Below, piece by piece: positions 1 to 6,274 of a stretch of 9,763 bases of DNA (its first letter is position 1; every line of letters starts with the position of its first letter). The notes beneath the pieces are model-generated. The model searched no databases and had not been told where the DNA came from. It was given only the letters and a program-made list of their open reading frames with translations. The stretch is from Solirubrobacterales bacterium. GTDB taxonomy: Bacteria > Actinomycetota > Thermoleophilia > Solirubrobacterales > Solirubrobacteraceae. A program made the translations under genes and the position numbers. The stretch spans positions 1 through 9,763 of the forward strand of contig JAATFK010000385.1 in NCBI GenBank assembly GCA_015655225.1, given 5' to 3'.

Positions 1-1
1 C

Positions 2-877
2 GGTGCCCGCCGGCAGGTGCGAGGTCGGGTCGCTCGGCCCGATCGGGGAGATCCCCCTCGCGCCGGCGCGCAGCGCGCGCTCGAACGCGGCGGCCGTCTC
101 GGGCCGGCCCTCCGGCTCGAGCGCCAGCGCCAGCTCGACCGCCTGCGCGAGCGTCGTGGGGACGTTCGCGTTCAGCTCCTCCAGCGGCAGCGGCGCCTCG
201 CGCTGCTGTCTCAGCGCCAGCTCCGAGAGCGAGGTCGCCTCGTAGGGCAGCCGTCCGGAGAGCAGCTGGTAGGCGACGACGCCGAGCGAGTAGATGTCCG
301 ACCGCGGTCCGGCGTCCTCGCCGCGCGCCTGCTCGGGCGCGAGGTAGGCGGCGGTGCCGAGCACCGAGCCGACCTGCGTGATGCTCGACTGCTCGGTCGC
401 CTTCGCGATGCCGAAGTCGGCGAGCTTCACGACGCCGTCGTCGGAGCGCATCAGGTTGCCCGGCTTGACGTCGCGGTGCACGACGCCGTTGCGGTGGGCG
501 TAGTCGAGCCCGCGGCACGCCTGCGTCAGGATCTCGACGCCCTCCTCGACGTCGAGGTGGCCGCGCTCGCGGAGGATCTCCGCGCACGACTGGCCGGTCA
601 CGTACTCCATCACGATGAAGTGCTGGTGCTGGGCCTCGTCGAAGCCGAAGTCGAACACCTGCACGATGTTCGGGTGCACGAGCCGCGCCGCCGCGAGCGC
701 CTCGCGGCGGAAGCGCGAGACGAAGGCGGGGTCGTCGGCGAGGTGCTCGGCGAGCAGCTTGACCGCGACATGGCGCTCCAGCCGGCGGTCCAGCGCCAGC
801 TGCACGGTCGACATGCCGCCGACCCCGAGCCGCCGCTCCAGCTCGTAGCGCCCGGCGATGATCCCGCCGACGCTCAC
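2..877 (-). CDS. Serine/threonine protein kinase, PknB-like (N-terminal part, cut by window edge)
   Basis: This is a Hanks-type kinase that phosphorylates Ser/Thr in target proteins, normally anchored in the membrane in actinobacteria. The 292 visible residues hold nearly the whole catalytic domain: Gly-rich loop LGVGGMSTV (17-25), ATP-binding Lys40 in VAVK, helix-C Glu59, catalytic HRD at 134-136 with Lys138 and Asn141, DFG at 154-156 and APE at 180-182. All key residues are present, so it should be active. Any transmembrane segment or sensor domain lies beyond the left edge. The GTG start at 877 overlaps the stop of the upstream lipoprotein gene as GTGA. A GGAGG sits 6 bases upstream, inside that gene, so translation is probably coupled. 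The adjoining secreted lipoprotein may be functionally linked to the kinase, but that is inference. The kinase assignment is very secure; the specific paralogue is not. Confidence 0.96.
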   Translation of the reverse strand, partial: MSVGGIIAGRYELERRLGVGGMSTVQLALDRRLERHVAVKLLAEHLADDPAFVSRFRREALAAARLVHPNIVQVFDFGFDEAQHQHFIVMEYVTGQSCAEILRERGHLDVEEGVEILTQACRGLDYAHRNGVVHRDVKPGNLMRSDDGVVKLADFGIAKATEQSSITQVGSVLGTAAYLAPEQARGEDAGPRSDIYSLGVVAYQLLSGRLPYEATSLSELALRQQREAPLPLEELNANVPTTLAQAVELALALEPEGRPETAAAFERALRAGARGISPIGPSDPTSHLPAGT

Positions 878-1473
878 TGGCCGCCTCCGGCGCCGCCGCT
901 CGTCCCGTCCGTGCTCGTGGGACCGCCTCTGCCACCCGGCGTCGCGCCGCCGAGGTCGGGAGACGTCTCGGTCCCGCCGCCGCCGTTGCTCGGCGTCGTG
1001 GTCGCGCCGCCGTCGGTGTCCGTCGGCGGCGTCGTCTCCGGCGTCGTCTCGGGGGTCGTCTCCGGCGTCGTCGTGGTCTCCGGCGTCGTCTCGGGGGTCG
1101 TCGGCGGGGCCGTCAGCGTCGGCGTCGTGGTCGTGGACGGCGGGATCGTCGTGGTCGTCTTGACTGTCGTCGAGGTGCAGCTGCGCGGCGCGAGCTGCTG
1201 GATCGTCTTGGCGCCCTGACGCAGGTTCGCGATCAGCTTCGGGTCGACCGACTCGGCCGTCAGCCCGGACGCCTGCCGCGCGAACGCGCTGGCGGCGGCG
1301 CGCGCCGCGCCGGGGGAGGCGTTGTCGCACGCGGACGCGACGCCCGAGAGGGCGCTCTGGAGGCTGTTCGCCTCGTCGCCTGGGATCAGTCCGCTGCGGT
1401 TGCCACAGGCAACGAGGAAGGCAGCAGCGAAACCGAGCACGCAGAACAGGATGGCCGTGGAGGCAACGCGCAT
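874..1473 (-). CDS. Secreted lipoprotein with Thr/Pro-rich repeat tail
   Basis: I do not recognise a named family. The 199-residue protein begins with a lipoprotein signal: Arg2, a hydrophobic stretch (7-21) and lipobox LVAC with Cys23 as the lipid-modified residue. A short Ala-rich, probably helical region (about 30-98) contains Cys49 and Cys99, which could form a disulfide. The second half (100-199) has no folded-domain character: a Thr/Pro stretch with repeated ETTP units (about 125-150), then a Gly/Ser/Thr tail. Such tails usually span the cell wall or act as flexible linkers. AGGAGG with a 5-base spacer precedes the ATG. The gene follows the phosphoesterase gene by 15 bases and overlaps the kinase start by 4 bases, so all three are likely cotranscribed. 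A role as partner or substrate of the kinase is possible but unproven. Confidence 0.88.
   Translation of the reverse strand: MRVASTAILFCVLGFAAAFLVACGNRSGLIPGDEANSLQSALSGVASACDNASPGAARAAASAFARQASGLTAESVDPKLIANLRQGAKTIQQLAPRSCTSTTVKTTTTIPPSTTTTPTLTAPPTTPETTPETTTTPETTPETTPETTPPTDTDGGATTTPSNGGGGTETSPDLGGATPGGRGGPTSTDGTSGGAGGGQ
1024..1101 (-). repeat. Short tandem repeat encoding TTPE units
   Basis: These bases encode the repeated ETTP/TTPE units of the lipoprotein tail. The repeat has a 12-base basic period with variants of gtcgtctccggc on the plus strand, and one longer spacer where an extra Thr pair is inserted. The period is a multiple of three, so copy-number change would alter tail length without breaking the reading frame. 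Confidence 0.8.
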
Positions 1474-1488
1474 CGACTCCTCCTGATC

Positions 1489-2223
1489 CTACTGGCCGTG
1501 CAGGAGACGTCCAGCGAGCGAGTCCGGCAGGCGCGCCGCGCGGATCGCCGCGCCCGCCCCCGCGACGTCGTATTCGGTGCGCCGGTAGGTCGCCGTCCAG
1601 GCGTCGGTGTCGAGCATCAGCCAGGCGGCGCGCGGGTCGCCGTCGCGCGGCTGGCCGACGCTGCCGGGGTTCAGCAGCCACTCGCCCGCCGCGAGGTCCA
1701 GCTCGGTGCCGTCGGCGCGCGTCTCGCCGGTCGCCGGCTCGCCGGCGCCGCGCGAGAACGAGAGCGCGATGTGGGAGTGCCCGATCAGCGCGATCCGGTG
1801 GGGCTCGATCACGTCGAGGCACAGCTCCGCCTGCAGCGGCGAGAGCACGTACTCCCAGACGGGATCGCGCGGGGAGGCGTGGTAGAGGCCGACCGCCTCG
1901 TCGAGTCTCAGCGGCTCGAGTCTCGCGAGGTAGGCGAGGCTCTCGGGCGCGATCACCTCGCGCGTCCAGCGCGCCGCCAGCTCGGCGCCGCGCGAGAACT
2001 CGTCGAGCGGGATGTCGCCGCGCACCGCGAGGTCGTGGTTGCCGGCGAGGCAGACGACCGCGTCGCGCCGTGCCAGTGCGACGCACGCGTCCGGCTCGGC
2101 GCCGTAGCCGACGAGGTCGCCGAGGCACCACAGCTCGTCGGCACCGGCCGCCTCGACGGCGTCGAGCACGGCCTCGAAGGCGTGGCGGTTCCCATTGATG
2201 TCGGAGACGATCGCCGCCCGCAT
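1489..2223 (-). CDS. Calcineurin-like metallophosphoesterase
   Basis: This is a binuclear-metal phosphoesterase of the compact YfcE/MJ0936-like group, cytosolic, with unknown natural substrate. Visible motifs in its 244 residues are SDINGN (7-12), GDLVGYG (35-41), GNHD (61-64), His115 in YHASPRD, GHSH (148-151) and the family-typical NPGSVGQPRD (185-194). Asp8, Asp36, Asn62, His115, His149 and His151 can be assigned as metal ligands. The usual His of the first motif (DxH) is Asn10 here, encoded by AAT; this may be a lineage feature or reduce one metal site. ATG at 2223 starts the conserved first beta strand, and the sequence before it is only weakly SD-like (gagag). The gene sits 51 bases after DUF3467 and 15 bases before the lipoprotein, which suggests an operon. 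Length fits the family. Confidence 0.93.
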   Translation of the reverse strand: MRAAIVSDINGNRHAFEAVLDAVEAAGADELWCLGDLVGYGAEPDACVALARRDAVVCLAGNHDLAVRGDIPLDEFSRGAELAARWTREVIAPESLAYLARLEPLRLDEAVGLYHASPRDPVWEYVLSPLQAELCLDVIEPHRIALIGHSHIALSFSRGAGEPATGETRADGTELDLAAGEWLLNPGSVGQPRDGDPRAAWLMLDTDAWTATYRRTEYDVAGAGAAIRAARLPDSLAGRLLHGQ

Positions 2224-2274
2224 CTCTCTACAGTCGTCGGTGTCCGGGGTCGGGCGGCGCGGCCGCCACGACGG

Positions 2275-2592
2275 CTACTCCGAGCCGGTCGGCTCGTCGT
2301 CGGGCTTGCCGAACTCGGGAAGGTTCTTGATCCCCTCGCTCGTGTGCCACTTCGAGTAGTTGTCCTCCATCGCGTCGATCAACTCGCGCATGAACTTCGG
2401 CGAGAGGTTCACCCGGGAGACGACCACCCCGGGGATCTCGTCGTCGTCGACTTCGTGGTCGACGCGCGCGAAGGTGATCGTGAACTCGTACTCCGAGTGG
2501 CTCACGTTCGCGAAGTTGGAGTACACGCCCGCCATGATCTCGGGCGAGAAGTGGATGTTGATGTGGCGTTCGGTCTCTTCGTCGTCGTCCAT
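2275..2592 (-). CDS. DUF3467 family protein
   Basis: This is a small acidic cytosolic protein of unknown function that I place in DUF3467 from its pattern. The pattern is a GVYSNFANVSHS segment (22-33) followed by YEFTITFARV (35-44), a beta strand VVVSRVNLSP (56-65), and a C-terminal helix ending in a Met-Glu-Asp-Asn segment. The ATG at 2592 (105 residues) is preferred to another in-frame ATG at 2622. The conserved region begins soon after it, the longer version would overlap the divergent rlmH start, and a -10-like GATACT lies exactly 7 bases upstream, as in a leaderless transcript. No Shine-Dalgarno sequence precedes either ATG. It may be first in an operon with the phosphoesterase, lipoprotein and kinase genes. 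Confidence 0.87.
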   Translation of the reverse strand: MDDDEETERHINIHFSPEIMAGVYSNFANVSHSEYEFTITFARVDHEVDDDEIPGVVVSRVNLSPKFMRELIDAMEDNYSKWHTSEGIKNLPEFGKPDDEPTGSE

Positions 2593-2598
2593 GCGGGC

Positions 2599-2604
2599 TA
2601 GTAT
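2599..2604 (+). promoter_or_regulatory. -10 element of rlmH, leaderless type
   Basis: TAGTAT is followed by exactly 7 bases and then the GTG start of rlmH. The intergenic gap to the divergent gene is only 19 bp and holds no Shine-Dalgarno sequence, so a leaderless transcript is the simplest reading. The -35 region is not recognisable. Confidence 0.6.
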
Positions 2605-2605
2605 C
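2600..2605 (-). promoter_or_regulatory. -10 element of DUF3467 gene, leaderless type
   Basis: GATACT on the minus strand is separated by 7 bases from the ATG at 2592, so transcription would start at the start codon itself. It overlaps the rlmH -10 element on the other strand. There is no convincing -35 and no ribosome binding site. Confidence 0.55.
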
Positions 2606-2611
2606 GCAGTC

Positions 2612-3019
2612 GTGAGGATCATCGTCCTGGCCGTCGGTCGGCTGCGGGAGCCCTTCGCCGACGACGTCCAGCACTACCAGAAGCTGCTCACCCGCCACGC
2701 CCGCGTCGAGCTGCTGGAGGTGCGCGAGGACGAGCAGGTGGCGAAGCGGATCCCGGAGCGCGCCTGGGTCTCCCTGCTCGACGCCGGCGGCAGCGAGTAC
2801 GACTCGCCCGCGTTCAGCCGTTTCCTGGAGGAACGACGGCAGGCGGGACGCGACGTCTGCTTCGTCGTCGGCGGCCCGTTCGGCCTCGACCTCGACGTCG
2901 TCGACCACCGGCTCTCGCTCGGGCGGATGACGCTGCCGCACCAGCTCGCCCGCGTCGTGCTGCTGGAGCAGCTCTATCGCGGCCACAAGATCCTCGCCGG
3001 CGAGCCCTACCACTACTGA
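2612..3019 (+). CDS. rlmH: 23S rRNA pseudouridine-1915 N3-methyltransferase RlmH
   Basis: RlmH is a SPOUT-class methyltransferase that uses S-adenosylmethionine to methylate the pseudouridine at 23S rRNA position 1915 (helix 69) on assembled ribosomes. It acts as a homodimer. The 135-residue protein shows the N-terminal beta strand (MRIIVLAVGRLRE), the VSLLDAGG strand (53-60), the SAM-loop Gly motif VVGGPFGLD (85-93), and the C-terminal trefoil-knot signature LSLGRMTLPHQLARVVLLEQLYR (101-123) ending in EPYHY. It is shorter than the roughly 155 residues of the E. coli protein, mainly in the region between the N-terminal strand and the SAM core. GTG at 2612 is chosen because it begins the conserved first strand and has the leaderless promoter spacing. 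In-frame upstream codons lie inside the opposite-strand gene. Confidence 0.95.
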   Translation: MRIIVLAVGRLREPFADDVQHYQKLLTRHARVELLEVREDEQVAKRIPERAWVSLLDAGGSEYDSPAFSRFLEERRQAGRDVCFVVGGPFGLDLDVVDHRLSLGRMTLPHQLARVVLLEQLYRGHKILAGEPYHY

Positions 3020-3062
3020 GCGGGACGACCGGGCCGGGCCGCGCTCGCGGCGGCGGCGCCGA

Positions 3063-3068
3063 TACCCT
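3063..3068 (+). promoter_or_regulatory. -10 element of argS, leaderless type
   Basis: TACCCT (pattern TANNNT) lies exactly 7 bases before the GTG start of argS. The same hexamer with the same spacing precedes the thioredoxin gene on the other strand. There is no Shine-Dalgarno sequence. Readthrough from rlmH, 56 bases upstream, is also possible. Confidence 0.5.
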
Positions 3069-3075
3069 CCGACGC

Positions 3076-4725
3076 GTGACCCCGTTACGCGATCTGCGAA
3101 CCGCCGTCGAGGACGCCTCCGCCGCCCTGCGCAGCGACGAGGCGAAGCAGCCCGGCGCGCTGCCGGCGGTCGAGCGGCCCAAGCGCGACGGCTTCGGCGA
3201 CTACTCGACGAACGCGGCGATGCTGCTGGCGCCGAGCGTCGGCAAGCCGCCGCGGGAGATCGCCGAGCGGCTGGGGGAGGAGCTGAGCAACCGGCTCGGC
3301 GACAGCCTCGTGCGCTTCGAGGTCGCCGGCCCCGGCTTCCTCAACCTCTTCCTCGCAGACGACTGGCACGCGACCGCGCTCGCCGAGGTGCTGGCGGCAG
3401 GCGACGCGTTCGGGGCCGGCGGCGCCGACCCGGCCGAGCGGATCCTGGTCGAGTTCGTCTCCGCCAACCCGACCGGCCCGGTCGTCGCCGCGAGCGGCCG
3501 CCACGCCGCCTTCGGCGACGCGCTCGCGCGGATCCTCGCCCACCACGGCCACGAGGTCGCCCGCGAGTACTACCTCAACGACGCCGGCTCGCAGATCCGC
3601 AAGCTGGGCGAGTCGGTGCGCGCCCGCGCGCGCGGCGAGGCGGTGCCGGAGGGCGGCTACGAGGGCGACTACGTGCTCGACATCGCGAACGCGCTGCCGA
3701 ACGCCGCCGAGGAGGACCCGGACGTGCTGGCGCAGGCGGCGGTCGCGCTGATGTACGAGCGGATCAAGGTGACGCTGCTGCGCTTCGGCGTCCACTTCGA
3801 CCGCTTCTTCAGTGAGAAGACGCTCTACGAGGGCGACCCGACGCCGGTCCAGCGCGCCTACGCCGAGTTGGAGCGCCACGGACACGTCTACCGCTCCGAC
3901 GGCGCGCTCTGGCTGCGCACGACCGCGTTCGGGGACGATAAGGACCGCGTGCTGGAGCGCTCCAACGGCGAGCCGACCTACTTCACCTCCGACGTGGCGT
4001 ACCTGGAGGACAAGCGCGAGCGCGGCTTCCAGCGCCAGATCGACGTGTTCGGGGCCGACCACCACGGCTACGTCGCGCGCCTGAAGGCGGCGATGGAGGC
4101 GCTCGGCGGCGACCCCTCGACGCTGGAGATCCTCGTGATGCAGTTCGTCCACCTGGTCGAGCGCGGCGAGCGCGCGGCGATGTCGAAGCGCAGAGGGATC
4201 TTCAACACGCTCGACGAGCTGATCGACGACATCGGCGTCGACGCGGCGCGCTTCTTCATGCTCCAGCGCTCGCACGACACGACCGTCGACCTCGACCTCG
4301 ACCTGGCGCGCGAGCAGACGAACGAGAACCCCGTCTACTACGTCCAGTACGCGCACGCGCGGATCGCGTCGGTGCTCGCGAGAGCGGGCGAGGCGCGCGT
4401 GGCGGAGGCGCTCGCGGCGGTCGCCGCCGGCGCGGCGAGCGAGGGGACGACGGCGCTCGAACCGGCCGAGCGGGCGTTGATCAAGAAGCTGATCGCGTTC
4501 CCGGACGAGGTCGCCGAGGCGGCCGAGCGGCGCGCGCCGCACCGGATCGCCGCCTACGCGCTCGAGCTGGCGCAGGACTTCACCGCGTTCTACCGCGACT
4601 GTCGCGTCGTCGGCGCGGAGCCGGCGAGCGTCGAGTCGTTCCGGATCGCGCTCTCGGTCGCCGCGCAGCGGACGATCGCGCAGGCGCTCGGGCTGCTCGG
4701 CGTGAGCGCGCCCACCTCCATGTAG
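3076..4725 (+). CDS. argS: Arginyl-tRNA synthetase
   Basis: This class I synthetase charges tRNA-Arg with arginine using ATP in the cytosol. The 549 residues match a normal bacterial length. Visible parts are an N-terminal Add1-type domain with GDYSTNAAM (41-49) and GPGFLN (85-90), the catalytic entry VEFVSANPTGP (125-135), REYYLNDAGSQI, the AMSKR signature loop (368-372), VDAARFFML, NPVYYVQYAHARI, and a C-terminal DALR anticodon-binding domain with ALELAQDFTAFYRDCRVV and the ending LGLLGVSAP. The usual HxGH of the first signature is replaced: Val137 and Ser140 stand where the two His are expected, with the segment reading VVAASGRHAA. All other parts are intact, so I regard the enzyme as functional. 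GTG at 3076 fits the first helix and the leaderless promoter. Confidence 0.97.
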   Translation: MTPLRDLRTAVEDASAALRSDEAKQPGALPAVERPKRDGFGDYSTNAAMLLAPSVGKPPREIAERLGEELSNRLGDSLVRFEVAGPGFLNLFLADDWHATALAEVLAAGDAFGAGGADPAERILVEFVSANPTGPVVAASGRHAAFGDALARILAHHGHEVAREYYLNDAGSQIRKLGESVRARARGEAVPEGGYEGDYVLDIANALPNAAEEDPDVLAQAAVALMYERIKVTLLRFGVHFDRFFSEKTLYEGDPTPVQRAYAELERHGHVYRSDGALWLRTTAFGDDKDRVLERSNGEPTYFTSDVAYLEDKRERGFQRQIDVFGADHHGYVARLKAAMEALGGDPSTLEILVMQFVHLVERGERAAMSKRRGIFNTLDELIDDIGVDAARFFMLQRSHDTTVDLDLDLAREQTNENPVYYVQYAHARIASVLARAGEARVAEALAAVAAGAASEGTTALEPAERALIKKLIAFPDEVAEAAERRAPHRIAAYALELAQDFTAFYRDCRVVGAEPASVESFRIALSVAAQRTIAQALGLLGVSAPTSM

Positions 4726-4743
4726 AAGCGCGCCGCGCCTCTA
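4723..4743. terminator. Possible bidirectional terminator between argS and the CcmH-like gene
   Basis: These 21 bases form an imperfect palindrome with ten base pairs possible around one central base, apart from a single A-C mismatch. It runs from the stop codon of argS to the stop codon of the converging gene and includes both. No U-tract follows on either strand, so it would be a GC-rich hairpin without the canonical tail. Confidence 0.45.
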
Positions 4744-5214
4744 GCGGTCGTAGCGGCCGAGGTCCTCGTCGAGCCGGCGGTTGTCCGCGTCGCTGAGGGC
4801 CGGGCCGAGCGGTGCCGGGTTGGCGTCGCTCTCCTTGCCGGAGCGGCGCCAACGGGGGATCGCGAAGACGAGGACGCCGATCAGCACGATGCCGACGCCG
4901 ATCGGGACGAGATAGACGGCCTTGTTGAAGCCCTTGTCGGTCGGCAGCGCGAGCACGCGGTCGCCGTAGGCGGCCACGAGCGCGTCCTTGATCTGCTGCT
5001 CGTCCTTGCCCTGCGCGATCAGGTTTCTGATCGTCTGGCGCTCGCTCGTCGCCTGCGGGCTGTCGGCCACGTTCAGCGGCTCTCTGCAGACGACGCACAT
5101 GACCTGGCTCTGGAAGTCGTAGAAGTTGACCTTCGGCGCGGCGGCGGCCGCGGGTCCGGCGATCACCGCCACGATCGTCGCCAGCACCGTCAGCAGGGCG
5201 ACGAGCTTCCTCAT
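4741..5214 (-). CDS. CcmH-like cytochrome c maturation protein
   Basis: CcmH/CycL proteins hold or reduce apocytochrome c cysteines on the outer face of the membrane during heme attachment. The 157 residues show an N-terminal signal (1-26), the redox pair Cys40-x-x-Cys43 in MCVVCREPLNVADS, the conserved helical core with RNLIAQGKDEQQIKDALVAAYGDRVLALP (63-91), one membrane span (about 100-120) followed by positive RWRR, and a short charged tail. The overall plan matches the CcmH N-terminal domain; the motif is CVVC rather than the common CPxC. ATG at 5214 overlaps the thioredoxin stop as ATGA and lacks a strong SD, so translation is probably coupled. A CcmF-type partner is not in the window. 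An arginine-poor alternative start was not considered necessary because the signal peptide begins at this Met. Confidence 0.9.
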   Translation of the reverse strand: MRKLVALLTVLATIVAVIAGPAAAAAPKVNFYDFQSQVMCVVCREPLNVADSPQATSERQTIRNLIAQGKDEQQIKDALVAAYGDRVLALPTDKGFNKAVYLVPIGVGIVLIGVLVFAIPRWRRSGKESDANPAPLGPALSDADNRRLDEDLGRYDR

Positions 5215-5759
5215 TGCGGGCCCGACAGCAGCGGGTCGACGTTTCTTCTGATGAAGGCGGCGTCCATCTCGCCACGGCTGAGCGCGACGATGTGGCCGGC
5301 TCTGTTGATCACGAACGACTCCGGCATCCCCTTCACGCCGTAGCTCTTGGCGTAGGTGCCGTTCACGTCGCGCAGCACCGGGTAGGTCAGATCGTGCTGC
5401 TTGAGGAACTTGGCCGAGTCGGCCGCCGTGTCGTTCCAGGAGATCCCGAGGATCGTCGCGCCGTCGGCCGAGAGCTGCTTCTGCGTCTTGGCGATCAGCG
5501 GCGCCTCCTGGGCGCACGGCTGGCACCAGCTGGCGAAGAAGTTGACGATCACGACTCTGCCGCGATAGGCGGCGAGGCTGCTTCTGCCGGCGCCGTCGAG
5601 GACCGGGAGGGTCGCGGTCGCGGCGAGCGGCTGCTTGCCCTTGCTGAGCGCCGTGGCGAGCGGGTCGCCGTCGCCCTGCTGGGTCACGCCGTAGATCAGG
5701 ACCGCGATCAGGGCGGCGCTGAGGAGGCCGACGATCCCGGGCACGATGAAGCGACGCAT
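5211..5759 (-). CDS. Membrane-anchored thioredoxin-fold protein, CcmG/ResA/TlpA-like
   Basis: This is a thiol-disulfide oxidoreductase of the outer membrane face, probably reducing apocytochrome c or passing electrons to the CcmH-like protein encoded next. In 182 residues: a signal anchor (about 6-24), strand RVVIVNFFASW (68-78), active site Cys79-Gln-Pro-Cys82, GATILGISWND (100-110), and the cis-Pro loop GMPESFVI with Pro146 and Glu147. A Glu after the cis-proline is typical of CcmG/DsbE. The ATG at 5759 is followed directly by the anchor, and TACCCT lies 7 bases upstream, so the mRNA is probably leaderless. Five of its ten arginines use AGA, which is striking in such GC-rich DNA. Pairing with the CcmH-like gene through an ATGA overlap supports the cytochrome c role over a general TlpA role. 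Confidence 0.93.
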   Translation of the reverse strand: MRRFIVPGIVGLLSAALIAVLIYGVTQQGDGDPLATALSKGKQPLAATATLPVLDGAGRSSLAAYRGRVVIVNFFASWCQPCAQEAPLIAKTQKQLSADGATILGISWNDTAADSAKFLKQHDLTYPVLRDVNGTYAKSYGVKGMPESFVINRAGHIVALSRGEMDAAFIRRNVDPLLSGPQ

Positions 5760-5766
5760 GGCCTCA

Positions 5767-5772
5767 AGGGTA
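5767..5772 (-). promoter_or_regulatory. -10 element of the thioredoxin/CcmH operon, leaderless type
   Basis: TACCCT on the minus strand is followed by 7 bases and the ATG at 5759. The only purine-rich stretch before the start (gagg) is too close to serve as an SD. The promoter lies in the 55-base gap after the 147-aa gene, so the thioredoxin operon probably has its own start. Confidence 0.5.
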
Positions 5773-5814
5773 GACGGCCCGCGTCCTCGGCAGCGGTCAG
5801 GGCTCGGTCCGCCC

Positions 5815-6258
5815 TCAGGCGGCGGGATGGTCCCGATGGAGGTGCGACCGTTCGGCGGGCCAGTCGAGCGGGGCGGGGACGAGCGCGCGCTCGCCGAGCG
5901 GGGCGCGCAGCGCGACGCGGGCGGTCGCCTCCGTCGCGCCGGCGTCGAGCGCCTGCGTGTGCGTACGCACGAGGACGGTGACGAAGAGCTGGGTGTCGGT
6001 CTCCTGCACGTCGACGCGGTCGAGCGTCGCGGCGGCGGGAGCGCGGTAGCGGACCAGCAGCTCGTCGCGGCCGGGCGCGGGGTCGAGGGCGACCCAGGGG
6101 ACCGAGACGAAACGCTCGTCGCCGTTCGCCGCCGGGAGGCTCGGGAGCGGCGGCGGCAGGGCGGCCGGCGCGCCGGGCGCGATCGCCGTGCGGCGACGAC
6201 GCGCGCGCGTGACGAGCGCGAGGGCGAGCACGAGGCCGAAGGCGAGGACACGCCGCAC
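5815..6258 (-). CDS. Small membrane-anchored or secreted protein of unknown function
   Basis: I do not recognise this family. The 147 residues have an N-terminal hydrophobic segment (about 4-16) followed by a cluster of five Arg/Thr-Arg residues, an Ala/Pro-rich linker (about 27-44), and a compact region (about 48-140) with alternating hydrophobic residues that looks beta-rich (for example FVSVPWVAL, ELLVRYRA, QLFVTVLVRTHT). The Arg cluster right after the hydrophobic segment suggests an inside-positive anchor with the domain in the cytoplasm, or a poorly cleaved signal. The GTG at 6258 has a -10-like TAGACT 6 bases upstream and no SD. It lies upstream of the thioredoxin/CcmH pair on the same strand with a 55-base gap. 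Codon third positions are GC-rich as in neighbouring genes, which supports real coding. Confidence 0.75.
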   Translation of the reverse strand: MRRVLAFGLVLALALVTRARRRRTAIAPGAPAALPPPLPSLPAANGDERFVSVPWVALDPAPGRDELLVRYRAPAAATLDRVDVQETDTQLFVTVLVRTHTQALDAGATEATARVALRAPLGERALVPAPLDWPAERSHLHRDHPAA

Positions 6259-6264
6259 GCGACA

Positions 6265-6270
6265 AGTCTA
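6265..6270 (-). promoter_or_regulatory. -10 element of the 147-aa gene, leaderless type
   Basis: TAGACT on the minus strand is 6 bases from the GTG at 6258. It shares two bases with the -10 element of the divergent tRNA gene; together they form a TCTAGA palindrome. Confidence 0.55.
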
Positions 6271-6274
6271 GAAT
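6269..6274 (+). promoter_or_regulatory. -10 element of the tRNA-Gly gene
   Basis: TAGAAT lies 11 bases before the mature tRNA 5' end. AGGACA (6245-6250) is a possible -35 with an 18-base spacer. Transcription would begin around 6281, leaving a short 5' leader for RNase P to remove. Confidence 0.55.

Noticed and set aside
17..1219. Long plus-strand open frame opposite the kinase and lipoprotein genes
   Set aside because: Its product is Arg/Val/Leu-rich with no domain, and the opposite strand carries a complete kinase domain. Long antisense frames are expected in GC-rich DNA.
2360..2611. Longer rlmH with an upstream ATG at 2360
   Set aside because: The extra 84 residues would lie within the DUF3467 gene, are not RlmH-like, and the GTG at 2612 starts exactly at the conserved first strand.
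2228..3013. 261-codon minus-strand open frame opposite rlmH
   Set aside because: It overlaps both rlmH and the DUF3467 gene in another frame and has the same low-complexity antisense character.
3085..4542. 485-codon minus-strand open frame inside argS
   Set aside because: The translation is low-complexity (Arg, Val, Leu, Asp, His) and argS on the plus strand is complete with all its domains.
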